Positions 46,217 through 57,543 of a stretch of 64,000 bases of DNA are shown here, one piece after another. The notes under the pieces were generated by a model, which worked only from the letters and a program-made list of their open reading frames with translations, did no database searches and had not been told where the DNA came from. Every line of letters begins with the position of its first letter. Position 1 is the stretch's first letter. Source of the stretch: Amycolatopsis sp. A133 (GTDB taxonomy: Bacteria; Actinomycetota; Actinomycetes; Mycobacteriales; Pseudonocardiaceae); the NCBI RefSeq assembly GCF_031082405.1, contig NZ_JAVHJU010000004.1, forward strand, positions 248,001 to 312,000, read 5' to 3'. The position numbers were made by a program, and so were the translations under genes.

Positions 46217-47439
46217 CGCCCGCTCCCCCACGGCACCCGCACCACGACCTCCCACCGCCCGTCCACCGGACCGGCCGACAACTCCCCGCCGAGCACCGCC
46301 ACCCGTTCGGCCATCCCGCGCAGGCCCCGGCCACCACCGGACCGGCGCGAGCCGCTTCCCAGCGGGTTGACCACCCGGGCGACCAGCTCGTGCGCCGCGA
46401 CCTCGACGGTCACCGACACCGGGACCCTACCGGCGTGGCGCACCGCGTTGGTCAGGCATTCCTGCAGGATCCGGTACACCTCGCGGGACACCACCGGCGG
46501 CACGGCAGCCAGGTCGCCGCCGAGGTCGGCGGTGACGTCGGTGCCGGCGAGCCGGGTGGTTTCGAGCAGGGCGGGCAGCCCGGCCAGCGTCGGCTGCGGC
46601 GTCCGGCCCGCCGCCTCCTCCCGCAGCAGCCCCAGCACGTGGTCGAGGTCGTCGAGCGCCGTGCGGGCGGACTCCTCGATGGCGCCCAGCGCCCGCTCGG
46701 TGAAGTCCGGGTCGGTGCGCAGCGTCCGCCGGGCGGCACCCGCCTGGATCGTGACGACGCTGAGCGCGTGCCCGACCGAGTCGTGCAGCTCCCTGGCCAG
46801 GCGGTTGCGCTCGGCGAGCTGCTCGGTCCGCCGTTCGAGCCGGGCGATCCGGTCGGCGGCCGTGGCCCCGAGCAGCCCGGTCGCGGCCCGGCGCAGCAGC
46901 CCGCCGATCGCCCCGGCGGCGTAGATCAGCAGCACCAGGCCGGCCACGAAGACCACGGGGAGCCACGCCGACGCCCAGCCCTTCGGCACGGTGACCGCGT
47001 CGCCCTCGCCGGCCTGAACGAGGTGCCCGGTGAACACGGCGCTGATCGAGAACCCGATCGCGACGGGGGCGGCGAGGCTCAAGGAGCTGACGACGAACCC
47101 GGCGCCGACGTGCAGCACGAACATCACCGCGGCGCGCCGGCGGCCCGGACGGCTCTGCGGTTTCGCGGGCGCGTCCGGCACCGGATCGTCCAGCAGCTCC
47201 CGGACCGCGGTGGACTCCAGGACGTGCACCGCGGGCAGGAACGCCGTCCCGGCCAGGACGGCCAGGGTGAGCAGGCCCCCGACGACGGTGGCTTGCTCCA
47301 CCGTGGTGACGAACGGCAGCAGCGACGGCACGGCGACCGCGGAGAACAGCAGGTAGGGCACGCTGATGGCGCCGCCGAGCACGAGGTAGACCCAGCGGCG
47401 GTAGGTCGCCTTGCTCGTCAGGGGCCGGAGGATGCGCAC
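46213..47439 (-). CDS. Sensor histidine kinase, NarL/DesK type
   Basis: 408 residues from GTG 47439. Four or five membrane helices in the first 180 residues, no large outer domain; then the HisKA_3 box RELHDSVGHALS with phospho-acceptor H219, the N-box ECLTNAVRHAG and a G-box GGGRGLRGMAERV. A sensor sunk in the membrane suggests it responds to membrane state or a hydrophobic drug. Coupled to the response regulator gene; no obvious target transporter is next to it. Confidence 0.93.
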   Translation of the reverse strand: MRILRPLTSKATYRRWVYLVLGGAISVPYLLFSAVAVPSLLPFVTTVEQATVVGGLLTLAVLAGTAFLPAVHVLESTAVRELLDDPVPDAPAKPQSRPGRRRAAVMFVLHVGAGFVVSSLSLAAPVAIGFSISAVFTGHLVQAGEGDAVTVPKGWASAWLPVVFVAGLVLLIYAAGAIGGLLRRAATGLLGATAADRIARLERRTEQLAERNRLARELHDSVGHALSVVTIQAGAARRTLRTDPDFTERALGAIEESARTALDDLDHVLGLLREEAAGRTPQPTLAGLPALLETTRLAGTDVTADLGGDLAAVPPVVSREVYRILQECLTNAVRHAGRVPVSVTVEVAAHELVARVVNPLGSGSRRSGGGRGLRGMAERVAVLGGELSAGPVDGRWEVVVRVPWGSGR

Positions 47440-47496
47440 GGGCCGATCTTCGCAGCCGGACCCCCGCGCGCGCCTCCCTCCCGCGGTGGAGGTGCC

Positions 47497-47961
47497 TCAG
47501 CTTCCGCCGTCGGGCGGCGTCACGACGGTGCGGCGGAAGTGGCTGAAGATGACCGAGGTCCGGACGTCGACGATCTCCCGGCGCTGGGTGAGCCGGTCGA
47601 GGACGAAGCCGCTCAGGTGGTCGTTGTCGGCGACGGCGATGTGCAGCAGGAAGTCGTCGCTGCCGGACATGACGAACACCGACAGCACCTCGGGCAGGCC
47701 GGTCACGAAGGCGCGGAACGATTCGATCACCGCGCGGTCGGGCGGCCGCAGCCGCACCGCGACCATCGCCTGCACGGGACGGCCGATCTTCTTCAGGTCG
47801 ACGTCGACGGTGTGCCCGCGCACGATGCCGCGCCGGGTGAGGTCCCGCACCCGTTCGAGGCAGGTCGACTGCGCGATGTGCAGGCGGCGGGCGAGCTCCT
47901 TGTTGGTCTGCTTGGCGTCCTCCTGGAGGAGGGTCAGCAGGGCCGTGTCAAGTTCGTCCAT
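47497..47961 (-). CDS. Lrp/AsnC-family transcriptional regulator
   Basis: 154 residues: HTH (ELARRLHIAQSTCLERVRDLTRRGIV) followed by the RAM ligand domain (VMSGSDDFLLHIAV). Such proteins sense amino acids. It is divergent from an EamA exporter with an inverted repeat in between, a common design for amino-acid efflux control. Confidence 0.92.
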   Translation of the reverse strand: MDELDTALLTLLQEDAKQTNKELARRLHIAQSTCLERVRDLTRRGIVRGHTVDVDLKKIGRPVQAMVAVRLRPPDRAVIESFRAFVTGLPEVLSVFVMSGSDDFLLHIAVADNDHLSGFVLDRLTQRREIVDVRTSVIFSHFRRTVVTPPDGGS

Positions 47962-47991
47962 CGGGCCTTGCTCCGCCTCTCAGGCTCATGC

Positions 47992-48020
47992 GATTCGGCA
48001 TTTTGCCGGTTCACCGAATC
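47992..48020. promoter_or_regulatory. Inverted repeat GATTCGG-N15-CCGAATC between lrp and the EamA gene
   Basis: Perfect 7-bp arms with a 15-base spacer, in the 109-base divergent gap, centred about 45 bases before the lrp start and 65 before the EamA start. Spacing of two helical turns fits a dimer or octamer-wrapped Lrp site. Confidence 0.5.
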
Positions 48021-48070
48021 TAGCACGGCATTCATCGGTCAAGTCCCGGCTCTTGTTTACCGTGACGCCC

Positions 48071-48988
48071 ATGATCACCGATTCTTCTCGCCGGGGCCTT
48101 GCCGTCGCTGCCGTCCTGGGCGCGGCCCTGATCTGGAGCAGTTCGTTCGCGGTCACCAAGGTGGTGCTGGCGGAGGTCCCGCCGATGACGCTGGGCGCAC
48201 TGCGGTTCGTGCTGGCGGCGCTGATCCTGGCGGTGGCGGTGCACGCGGGCCCGGAGCGCCGGCGCCTGCCGGCGCCGCGGGAGCGGCTGTTCATCGGCTT
48301 GGCGGGCCTGCTGGGGATCACGGCGTACTTCGCGCTGGAAAACGTGGGCGTCGACCTGGCGTCGGCTTCCGATGCGACGCTGATCGTGGCGTCCTACCCG
48401 ATTTTGACGCTGGTTTTGTCCGGCCGCACGGTTTTCTCCCCGGTTCGGCTGACGGGCATGCTGGTGGCGGTCGCGGGGGTGTGGCTGGTGGTCCGGGGCG
48501 ACGGCTCGCACTCGCTGTGGGGCGACGTGTTCCTCATCGCGGGCGGCGTGGCCTGGGCGGCGTACAACCTCCTGGCCCGGCGGGACGGATCCGGCGCTTC
48601 GCCGATCGTGGTGACGTACTACCAGACGCTGGCCGGGGCGGCCGGGTTCGTCCTGCTGTCGCTGTCCGAAGTGGACCGGTGGAGCGTGCCGAGCGGGGCG
48701 AACGTGCTGCGGATCGGGTTCTTGGCCGGGCTTTGCTCGGTGGCCGGGTTCCTGCTGTACAACCACGGACTCCGGCGGCTGGAGGCGAGTGTCGCGGTGA
48801 ACCTGCTGAACGTCGTCCCGGTGGCGGGACTGGGGTGGGCGGTCGTGCTGGCCGGGGAGCGGCTCACGCTCGTCCAAGTGCTCGGCGGGGCCGTCGTCAT
48901 CGCCGGGGTCACGCTCGGCCTGCACCGGAGGAAGAACGTGGCCTCCGGCGCACCACCCGCACCGAAGGCCACCTCCGCGAGTCAGTAA
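48071..48988 (+). CDS. EamA/DMT-family exporter
   Basis: 305 residues with ten membrane helices in two EamA halves; LIWSSSFAVTKVVL at the start and ASVAVNLLNVVPVAGLGWAVVLAGE in the second half are family landmarks. Drug/metabolite transporters of this type often export amino acids or related compounds. Divergent from lrp, which probably controls it. ATG 48071 is used; GTG 48062 is three codons upstream. Overlaps the convergent protease gene by 7 bases. Confidence 0.9.
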   Translation: MITDSSRRGLAVAAVLGAALIWSSSFAVTKVVLAEVPPMTLGALRFVLAALILAVAVHAGPERRRLPAPRERLFIGLAGLLGITAYFALENVGVDLASASDATLIVASYPILTLVLSGRTVFSPVRLTGMLVAVAGVWLVVRGDGSHSLWGDVFLIAGGVAWAAYNLLARRDGSGASPIVVTYYQTLAGAAGFVLLSLSEVDRWSVPSGANVLRIGFLAGLCSVAGFLLYNHGLRRLEASVAVNLLNVVPVAGLGWAVVLAGERLTLVQVLGGAVVIAGVTLGLHRRKNVASGAPPAPKATSASQ

Positions 48989-49521
48989 GCGACCGCGCGG
49001 CTCTCGGCCGCGGCCACCAAGCCGTTGACCCACAACGACTGCACCTTCGCCGCCTCGGCCGCGGACGGCTTGGCGTTCTTGCACGCCGTTCCCGGGCCGT
49101 GGCCCGACATCAGCTCCGTGCACGGGCCGCTGTAGTGGTCCGGCAAGCCCAGGTTGTGGCCCAGCTCGTGGGCCGCGATCCGGGTCGGATCGTAGCCTTC
49201 GGCCACCTGGCTCGTGTCCAGGTAGATCTGCCCGCGGCCGTGGCCGTTGGTGTTCGTGTACGAGCCTCCGCTGTGCACCTCGTGGAACACGATCGTCGCG
49301 CCCGTGGCCCGCTTGACCAGCTTCACGTCGGTGACGGCCGCGTTCCAGCTGGCCGCGCCCTGGTCGATCTGGGTCAGGTAGTCCGGCGCGCCCGACGAGC
49401 TGTAGTACAGGGTCGTGACCGCCGCCGCCGAGGCGGCCGGGGCGGTGGCGAGGCCGAGGCCCAGCGGGGCCGCGACGGCCGTGGCCAGTGCCACGACCCG
49501 GCCGATCACGCGTCCGTTCAT
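48982..49521 (-). CDS. Snapalysin-like secreted zinc metalloprotease (M7)
   Basis: 179 residues from ATG 49521 with AAGGAGA upstream. A signal peptide is cut near residue 32 (ASA). The zinc site HELGHNLGLPD has H118, E119, H122 and D128 as in snapalysin; C134 and C147 can form the usual disulfide. It is a small extracellular neutral protease. Unlike many snp genes it has no LysR activator alongside. Confidence 0.92.
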   Translation of the reverse strand: MNGRVIGRVVALATAVAAPLGLGLATAPAASAAAVTTLYYSSSGAPDYLTQIDQGAASWNAAVTDVKLVKRATGATIVFHEVHSGGSYTNTNGHGRGQIYLDTSQVAEGYDPTRIAAHELGHNLGLPDHYSGPCTELMSGHGPGTACKNAKPSAAEAAKVQSLWVNGLVAAAESRAVAY

Positions 49522-49705
49522 CGTGTCTCCTTAGTCCGATTCAGGAAGCACTTCACCGTGGTTCGCGCGATCAGGTTAGAAGGTCACCACCACCGCGGCC
49601 AACGGCCGAAAGTCGTTCCCTCGCGGGAGGGAGCCGCCTCCCGCCGCCGCGTGAGCCGCCGGCACCGGCCGCCGTGGTCTGCTCGGCGCCGGCGAAAGGG
49701 AACCG

Positions 49706-51652
49706 ATGGACATCTTGCTGGGCCTGCTGACCCTCCCCCTGTACGTGCTGGTGCTGTGGCCGCTCGTGGCCGCGTCGCGGCGCGTGCTCGGCGTCCGGAT
49801 CGGCGTCGTCCGCGCCCTGTGCGCCGCGGCGTTCGGCTGGCTCGTCGCGGGCGGGATCGGGCGGGCGTTCCCCGTTTCGCTGCTGCACAACGGCGGCGCG
49901 GCCCTCGGCCTGCTGATCCCGTTGGCGGGCAGCGCCTTCCTCGCCACGCTGATCTTCCTGCTCGTCGCCGAGATCGCGCTGCCCCACGGCGTCGGGCTCG
50001 GCCGGCTGCGCGGGCGCCTGTCCCGCACCCGCCGGTACGCGCAGATCAGCCGGATCGCGGTCAAGCACGGTCTCGGCCGTTACCTGGCCGGACGGCGCGA
50101 ACCCGGCCTCGCGCCGGGCCGGCCCGCCAAGCTCGCGCGGTCCCTGCGCCGGGCCCTCGAGGAGGGCGGCGTGACGTTCGTGAAGCTCGGCCAGCTCCTC
50201 TCCACCCGCGCGGACCTGCTGCCCCCGGTGTTCGTCGACGAGCTGAGCCGGCTCCAGGACCAGGTCACGCCCGCCCGCGCCGAAGCCGTGTGGGCCCTGC
50301 TGGCCGCCGAGCTCGGCGGCTCCCCCGACGACGTCTTCGCCGAGTTCGACCCCGAACCCCTGGCCGCCGCGTCGGTCGCGCAGGTCTACCGCGCCAAGCT
50401 GCGCAGCGGCGAAGACGTCGTGGTCAAGGTCCAGCGGCCGGGCGTGCGGGAGCAGGCCGAGCGCGACGTCGCCATCCTGCGGCGCGTCGCCGCGGCACTG
50501 GAGGACCGCGCGGACTGGGCGCGGTCGCTCGGCGTCGCCGAGCTGGCCGACGGCTTCGCCCAGGCCTTGGCCGAGGAACTCGACTTCACCGTCGAAGCCC
50601 GCAACATCGCCGCCGTCACCGCCGCGGGCCCGCCGGACGTGGCCCTCCCGAAAGTCCACAAAGGACTTTCCACCGATCGGGTGCTGGTCATGTCCCGCCT
50701 CGACGGCAAGCCCCTCGCCGCGGCGAAGGACGCCCTGCCGCCGGCCGAGCGCAGCCGGCTGGCGCGGTCGCTCCTGCGTTGCCTGCTCGACCAGGTCATG
50801 ATCGGCGGCGTCTTCCACGCCGATCCCCACCCGGGCAACCTCATGCTGCTGACCGACGGCCGCCTGGGCCTGCTGGACTTCGGCTCGGTCGGCCGCCTCG
50901 ACGCCGGGCTGCAGGGCGGCCTGCAGAACCTGCTGGTCGCCTTGGACCGCGGTGACCCGGCGGGCCTGCGCGACGGGCTGCTGGAAATCGTCGACCGCAC
51001 CGGCGAGATCGACGAGCAGCGCCTCGAACGCGCGCTCGGCGCCCTGGTCGCCCGGCACTTCGGCCCCGGCCGCACCCCGGACCTCGACCTGTTCACCGGC
51101 CTGTTCCGCGTGGTCGCGGACTTCCGGCTCAGCGTGCCCCCGCCGGTGGCCGCGGTCTTCCGCGCCCTGGCCACGGTCGAGGGCACCCTGGCCGCGCTGG
51201 CGCCCGGCTTCGACGTCGTCGCCGAGTCGCGCGCGTTCGCCGTCGAGCAGGCCGGCGCCGGGCTGCGGCCGGGCCCGCTGGGCCACACGGCGCTCGGCGA
51301 GCTGACGGCGTTGCTGCCGGTGCTGCGCCGCATCCCCCGCCGCATCGACCGGATCGGCGCGGCGCTGGAGGAGGGCAGGCTGTCGGTGAACGTCCGGCTG
51401 TTCTCCGACGAACGCGACCGCGACGTCGTGACCGGCCTGGTCCACGAAGCCCTGCTGGCCTTCGTCGGCGCGGCGACCGGGCTGATGGCGGTGTTCCTGC
51501 TGACCGGCACCGGCGGCCCGCGGATCCTGCCGGACCTGACGCTGCACCAGGTGTTCGGCTACAACCTGCTGGTGATCAGCGCCCTGGTGGGGCTGCGGCT
51601 GCTTTTTGTCGTTTTCCGGCGTTCCGGACGAGCGTCACGATCAGCCCGATGA
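49706..51652 (+). CDS. ABC1/AarF/UbiB-family atypical kinase
   Basis: 648 residues from ATG 49706 (AAGGGA upstream). Two or three membrane helices at the N-terminus (about 5-110) and two at the C-terminus (about 590-640) frame the UbiB kinase-like domain: KxGQ motif VKLGQLLSTRADLLP (K160), AAASVAQVYRAKL, VVKVQRPGV, HADPHPGN and LLDFGSVG. The family acts in quinone lipid biosynthesis or lipid transport by ATP hydrolysis. Its last 77 bases overlap the 3' end of the degenerate signal peptidase. Confidence 0.9.
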   Translation: MDILLGLLTLPLYVLVLWPLVAASRRVLGVRIGVVRALCAAAFGWLVAGGIGRAFPVSLLHNGGAALGLLIPLAGSAFLATLIFLLVAEIALPHGVGLGRLRGRLSRTRRYAQISRIAVKHGLGRYLAGRREPGLAPGRPAKLARSLRRALEEGGVTFVKLGQLLSTRADLLPPVFVDELSRLQDQVTPARAEAVWALLAAELGGSPDDVFAEFDPEPLAAASVAQVYRAKLRSGEDVVVKVQRPGVREQAERDVAILRRVAAALEDRADWARSLGVAELADGFAQALAEELDFTVEARNIAAVTAAGPPDVALPKVHKGLSTDRVLVMSRLDGKPLAAAKDALPPAERSRLARSLLRCLLDQVMIGGVFHADPHPGNLMLLTDGRLGLLDFGSVGRLDAGLQGGLQNLLVALDRGDPAGLRDGLLEIVDRTGEIDEQRLERALGALVARHFGPGRTPDLDLFTGLFRVVADFRLSVPPPVAAVFRALATVEGTLAALAPGFDVVAESRAFAVEQAGAGLRPGPLGHTALGELTALLPVLRRIPRRIDRIGAALEEGRLSVNVRLFSDERDRDVVTGLVHEALLAFVGAATGLMAVFLLTGTGGPRILPDLTLHQVFGYNLLVISALVGLRLLFVVFRRSGRASRSAR

Positions 51653-52174
51653 AGCCGGCGACGAACAGGACGAACCCACCGACGAACCACCAGCGCAGAC
51701 TGGGCAGGGTCGAGTCGGTGAACGGCGCCCCCGGCAGGCCTGCGTCCGTGAACGCGGTCACCGCGGACAACGAGCCGCGGTTGTCGCCTTCGACGAAGAT
51801 CGTGCTTCGGGCACCTTGGCCGAGAACTCGAAGAGGCCCTCGTAGCCGGGGGTGACGTAGGGCTCGGTGATGGATATGCCGTTGACCGAGAGGTGCTCGC
51901 CGGTGCAGCAGGCGACGGTGTCCCCGGCCACGCCGACCACCCGGACCACACTGACACCGGGAAACCCGTCGGTGGCGTACGCACGGCCCTCGATGAGCAC
52001 CAGGTCCCCGCGGTGCACCTCGCCGCCGTCCGCCCGGCGCACCACGAGCCGATCGTCCCGCTGCAATGTGGGACTCATGTTCCCGCTCAACTGCACGTAG
52101 GGCTGGTACCCCAGGAACATCCGGCCGAGGCCGTAGGCACCGGCGGGAAAGACATTTCGGTCACGAAGATCCAT
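51576..52174 (-). pseudogene. Signal peptidase I (S26)-like gene with a frameshift and lost catalytic residues
   Basis: From ATG 52174 the S26 fold reads GYQPYVQLSGNMSPTL, GEVHRGDLVLIEG and VVRVVGVAGDTV. Near 51804-51806 one base appears missing: adding a C there restores EGTIFVEGDNRGSLSA and a C-terminal membrane helix (LRWWFVGGFVLFVAGFIGLIV) with stop at 51576, giving 199 residues. In addition the serine expected before MSPT is Asn and the lysine expected before RVVG is Val. It may be a decayed gene, or a pseudoenzyme plus a sequencing error. It overlaps the UbiB-like gene's end. Confidence 0.7.
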
Positions 52175-52193
52175 CGCGCCGCTACCTGCGACG

Positions 52194-52526
52194 TTACCCC
52201 GTGCGCGGCGCGTACATGATCACCGCAACCCCGGCCAGGCACAGCAGCGCGCCCATCACGTCGTAGCGATCAGGCCGGTAACCATCCGCGACCACGCCCC
52301 AGGCCAGCGACCCGGCCACGAACACCCCGCCGTACGCGGCGAGGATGCGGCCGAAGTGGGCGTCCGGCTGGAGGGTCGCCACGAAGCCGTACACGCCCAG
52401 CGCCACCACTCCGCCGCCGATCCACAGCAGACCGCGGTGTTCACGGATCCCCTGCCAGATCAGCCAGGCGCCGCCGATTTCGCACACCGCCGCGGCCAGG
52501 AACAGGAGGATCGACCGCAGGACCAC
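52194..52526 (-). CDS. YnfA family small membrane protein
   Basis: 110 residues with four membrane helices; [21 protein letters not shown] and [30 protein letters not shown] are the UPF0060/YnfA landmarks. Related to small multidrug-resistance proteins. GTG start at 52526, only 18 bases from the divergent DUF4184 start. Confidence 0.9.
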   Translation of the reverse strand: MVLRSILLFLAAAVCEIGGAWLIWQGIREHRGLLWIGGGVVALGVYGFVATLQPDAHFGRILAAYGGVFVAGSLAWGVVADGYRPDRYDVMGALLCLAGVAVIMYAPRTG

Positions 52527-52544
52527 CCCGGGATACTAGTCCCC

Positions 52545-53342
52545 GTGCCGTTCACGCTCTGTCACCCGGCCGCGGTGCTCCCGCTGGCGAGACACCCCCT
52601 GGTGCCCTCGGCGCTCGTCGCCGGGTCCGTCGCGCCGGATCTCTTCTGGTTCCTGCCCGCGCCGGACGGGTTCGGCCTCTCCCGGACCCACGAGTTCACG
52701 GCGGTCCTCTGGCTGGACCCCCTCCTCGCGCTGGCCCTGCTCACCGTGTTCCACCTGCTGCTCAAGCGGCCGCTCCTGGCGCTGGCGCCCCGGTCACTGG
52801 CCGAACGGCTCCCCCGTCACCCCTTCGGCTGGAAGCGGCCGGGGTGGATCGCCCTGTCGCTCGTGCTCGGCGCCGCCACGCACGTCGGCTGGGACGCCTT
52901 CACCCACAAAAACGGCGGGCCGGCGTTCCTGCGGATCCCGCTCGTCACCGGCGTCGACGTCGGACGGCTGATCCAGCTGGTCAGCACCCTCGCCGGGGCC
53001 GCCGTGCTCGCCTGGTGGCTGCGGCGCTGGTACCGCACCGCCCCGGTCACGCCGGCACCGCCGGGCACCCGGCACCGGAAAGCCGTCGCGGTGTTCCTGG
53101 CGGGCGGCGCGCTCACCGGGGTGCTGGTGTCCGTGGTGCCGTTCCTGGCCCACCACGACCCGATGACCCGGGCGGGCGTGGCCGGCAACGCCACCTACCT
53201 GCTGGCCACCGGCGCCTGCAGCGGGTTCGCCGTCGCGCTCGGGCTCTTCGCGCTGGCCTGGCACGCGCGGTATAGGTCGTTATACGCAAAGAAGGCCGCT
53301 CCGGAGAGCGGCCTTCTCGACGAAGAAGAAGTCAGACGGTGA
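52545..53342 (+). CDS. DUF4184 membrane protein
   Basis: 265 residues from GTG 52545. FTLCHPAAVLPLARHPLVPSALVAGSVAPDLFWF and ATHVGWDAFTHKNG are the DUF4184 landmarks (conserved His and Asp suggest metal binding, as in YdjM/LexA-regulated relatives), with five or six membrane helices. No function is established. Its last codons run through the suf terminator hairpin and overlap sufT by 11 bases. Confidence 0.85.
   Translation: MPFTLCHPAAVLPLARHPLVPSALVAGSVAPDLFWFLPAPDGFGLSRTHEFTAVLWLDPLLALALLTVFHLLLKRPLLALAPRSLAERLPRHPFGWKRPGWIALSLVLGAATHVGWDAFTHKNGGPAFLRIPLVTGVDVGRLIQLVSTLAGAAVLAWWLRRWYRTAPVTPAPPGTRHRKAVAVFLAGGALTGVLVSVVPFLAHHDPMTRAGVAGNATYLLATGACSGFAVALGLFALAWHARYRSLYAKKAAPESGLLDEEEVRR
53291..53316 (-). 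terminator. Terminator of the suf operon, inside the end of the DUF4184 gene
   Basis: A perfect 11-bp stem (GAAGGCCGCTC / GAGCGGCCTTC) with loop CGGA, followed on the minus strand by TTTGCG. It lies 16 bases beyond the sufT stop. Confidence 0.75.
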
Positions 53343-53723
53343 AGCCGAGGGCGCGCAGCTGCTCGCGGCCGTCCTCGGTGATCTTCTCCGGGCCCCACGG
53401 CGGCATCCAGACCCAGTTGATCCGGAAGTCCTTGACCAGGCCGCCGCTGGTCAGCGCCGCCGACGTCTGGTCTTCGATGACGTCGGTCAGCGGGCACGCC
53501 GCCGAGGTGAGCGTCATGTCGATCGTGGCGGTGTTGTCCGGTTCGACGCGGATGTCGTAGACCAGCCCGAGGTCGACGACGTTGATGCCGAGCTCGGGGT
53601 CGACGACGTCGCGCATGGCTTCCTCGACGTCCTCGAGCTTGGCGAGGTCGATGTCCTGCTTCGCGGTGGCCTCGGCCTCGAGGTCGGCGGCGGTGCGCCC
53701 CTCACGAGTGGCGGTGTCTTCGG

Positions 53724-53727
<4 letters not shown>
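53332..53727 (-). CDS. sufT: SufT, MIP18/DUF59-type Fe-S assembly factor
   Basis: 131 residues. The DUF59 body (VEEAMRDVVDPELGINVVDLGLVYDI, MTLTSAACPLTDVIEDQ, WVWMPPWGPEKITEDGREQLRALGF) holds the conserved Asp and Cys residues. In other bacteria SufT helps mature Fe-S proteins. The last gene of the operon; its ATG overlaps the sufU stop (ATGA). Confidence 0.94.
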
Positions 53728-56306
<2,579 letters not shown>

Positions 56307-56338
56307 TCTTCGTTTCCTAAAGTCTGCGGTGGGCGGCG

Positions 56339-57541
56339 TCAGGCGCCGACGGCTTCGAGCTCGGCCTCGATCGCGGCTTCGAGGCGCTCGCGCACCTCGG
56401 GAACGTCGATCTTCACCAGGATCTCGTGGAAGAACCCGCGCACGACCAGCCGGCGGGCGGCTTCTTCGGCGATCCCGCGCGACTGGAGGTAGAACAACTG
56501 CTCGTCGTCGAACCTTCCCGTCGCGCTCGCGTGGCCGGCGCCTTCGATCTCGCCGGTCTCGATCTCGAGGTTCGGCACGGAGTCCGCGCGGGCGCCCGGC
56601 GTGAGCACCAGGTTGCGGTTGAACTCGTAGGTGTCGGTGGCTTCGGCCGCGGCGCGGATCAGCACGTCGCCGATCCACACGGTGTGCGCGCCTTCGCCCT
56701 GCAGCGCGCCCTTGTAGCCGACGCGGGACCGGCAGTTCGGCACCGCGTGGTCGACGAAGAGGCGGTGCTCCTGGTGCTGGCCGCCGTCGGCGAAGTAGAC
56801 GCCGAGCATCTCGACGTCGCCGCCCTTGTCGGCGAAGGTCGCGGTCGGCGAAACACGGACCAGGTCGCCGCCCAGGGTGATGACCGTGTGCTTGAGCGCG
56901 GCGTCGCGGCCGAGCTTCAGGTGCTGCTCGGAGACGTGCACCGCGTCGTCGGCCCAGTCCTGGACGCTGACCACGGTGATCTTCGCGCCGTCGCCGATGA
57001 CGAACTCGACGTTGTCGGCGTAGGTGCCGGAGCCGACGTGGTCGAGCACGATGAGCGCTTCGGCGAACGGCTCGGCGCGGACCTGCAGGTGCCCGTAGGC
57101 GACCTGGCCTTCGCCCGGGCCGTGGATGCGCAGCACCGACGGCTTGGACGCCTTCGTCTCCTTGGGCACCGTCACGATGGTGGCCTTGGTGAACGACGAA
57201 TACGCCTGCGCGGCGATCCGGTCGCTGGGGACGCCGGCCTGGCCCAGCCGCGGGTCGTCGCGGCCGACGGTCACGATGCCCAGCTCGGGCGCGGCGTCGG
57301 CGTCGAGGGTGATCTCGCCGGTGGCGACCGCGCTGCCGTCGTGCAGGCCGCGCAGCCGCTTCATCGGCGTGAAGCGCCAGTTCTCCTCACGGCCGCTCGG
57401 GACCTCGAAGGCCTCGACGTCGTAGGAGGTGAAGCGCTCCGCGCGGGAGGCCGCCGGAATGACAGTGCTAGTGCCTCCATCGCCGGCGGGCGAGGCACCC
57501 TCGCGAAGAGCCTCGGAAACGTTGTTCTCGGTAACCGACAT
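56339..57541 (-). CDS. sufD: SufD, Fe-S scaffold subunit
   Basis: 400 residues. Right-handed beta-helix core shared with Suf[27 protein letters not shown] and [30 protein letters not shown] are the family landmarks, with the His that contacts the cluster (GHASA) and the Cys (PNCRS) in place. Start ATG 57541 is two bases from the sufB stop, so translation is coupled. Confidence 0.95.
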   Translation of the reverse strand: MSVTENNVSEALREGASPAGDGGTSTVIPAASRAERFTSYDVEAFEVPSGREENWRFTPMKRLRGLHDGSAVATGEITLDADAAPELGIVTVGRDDPRLGQAGVPSDRIAAQAYSSFTKATIVTVPKETKASKPSVLRIHGPGEGQVAYGHLQVRAEPFAEALIVLDHVGSGTYADNVEFVIGDGAKITVVSVQDWADDAVHVSEQHLKLGRDAALKHTVITLGGDLVRVSPTATFADKGGDVEMLGVYFADGGQHQEHRLFVDHAVPNCRSRVGYKGALQGEGAHTVWIGDVLIRAAAEATDTYEFNRNLVLTPGARADSVPNLEIETGEIEGAGHASATGRFDDEQLFYLQSRGIAEEAARRLVVRGFFHEILVKIDVPEVRERLEAAIEAELEAVGA

Positions 57542-57543
57542 GA

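Noticed and set aside
46390..50955. Plus-strand open frame of 1521 codons across the kinase, lrp, EamA and protease genes
   Set aside because: It runs antisense or off-frame to five well-supported genes; a chance effect of GC-rich third positions.
51758..52174. A complete 138-codon protein ending at 51758
   Set aside because: The last 20 or so residues are off-frame relative to the family; the one-base repair explains the locus better.
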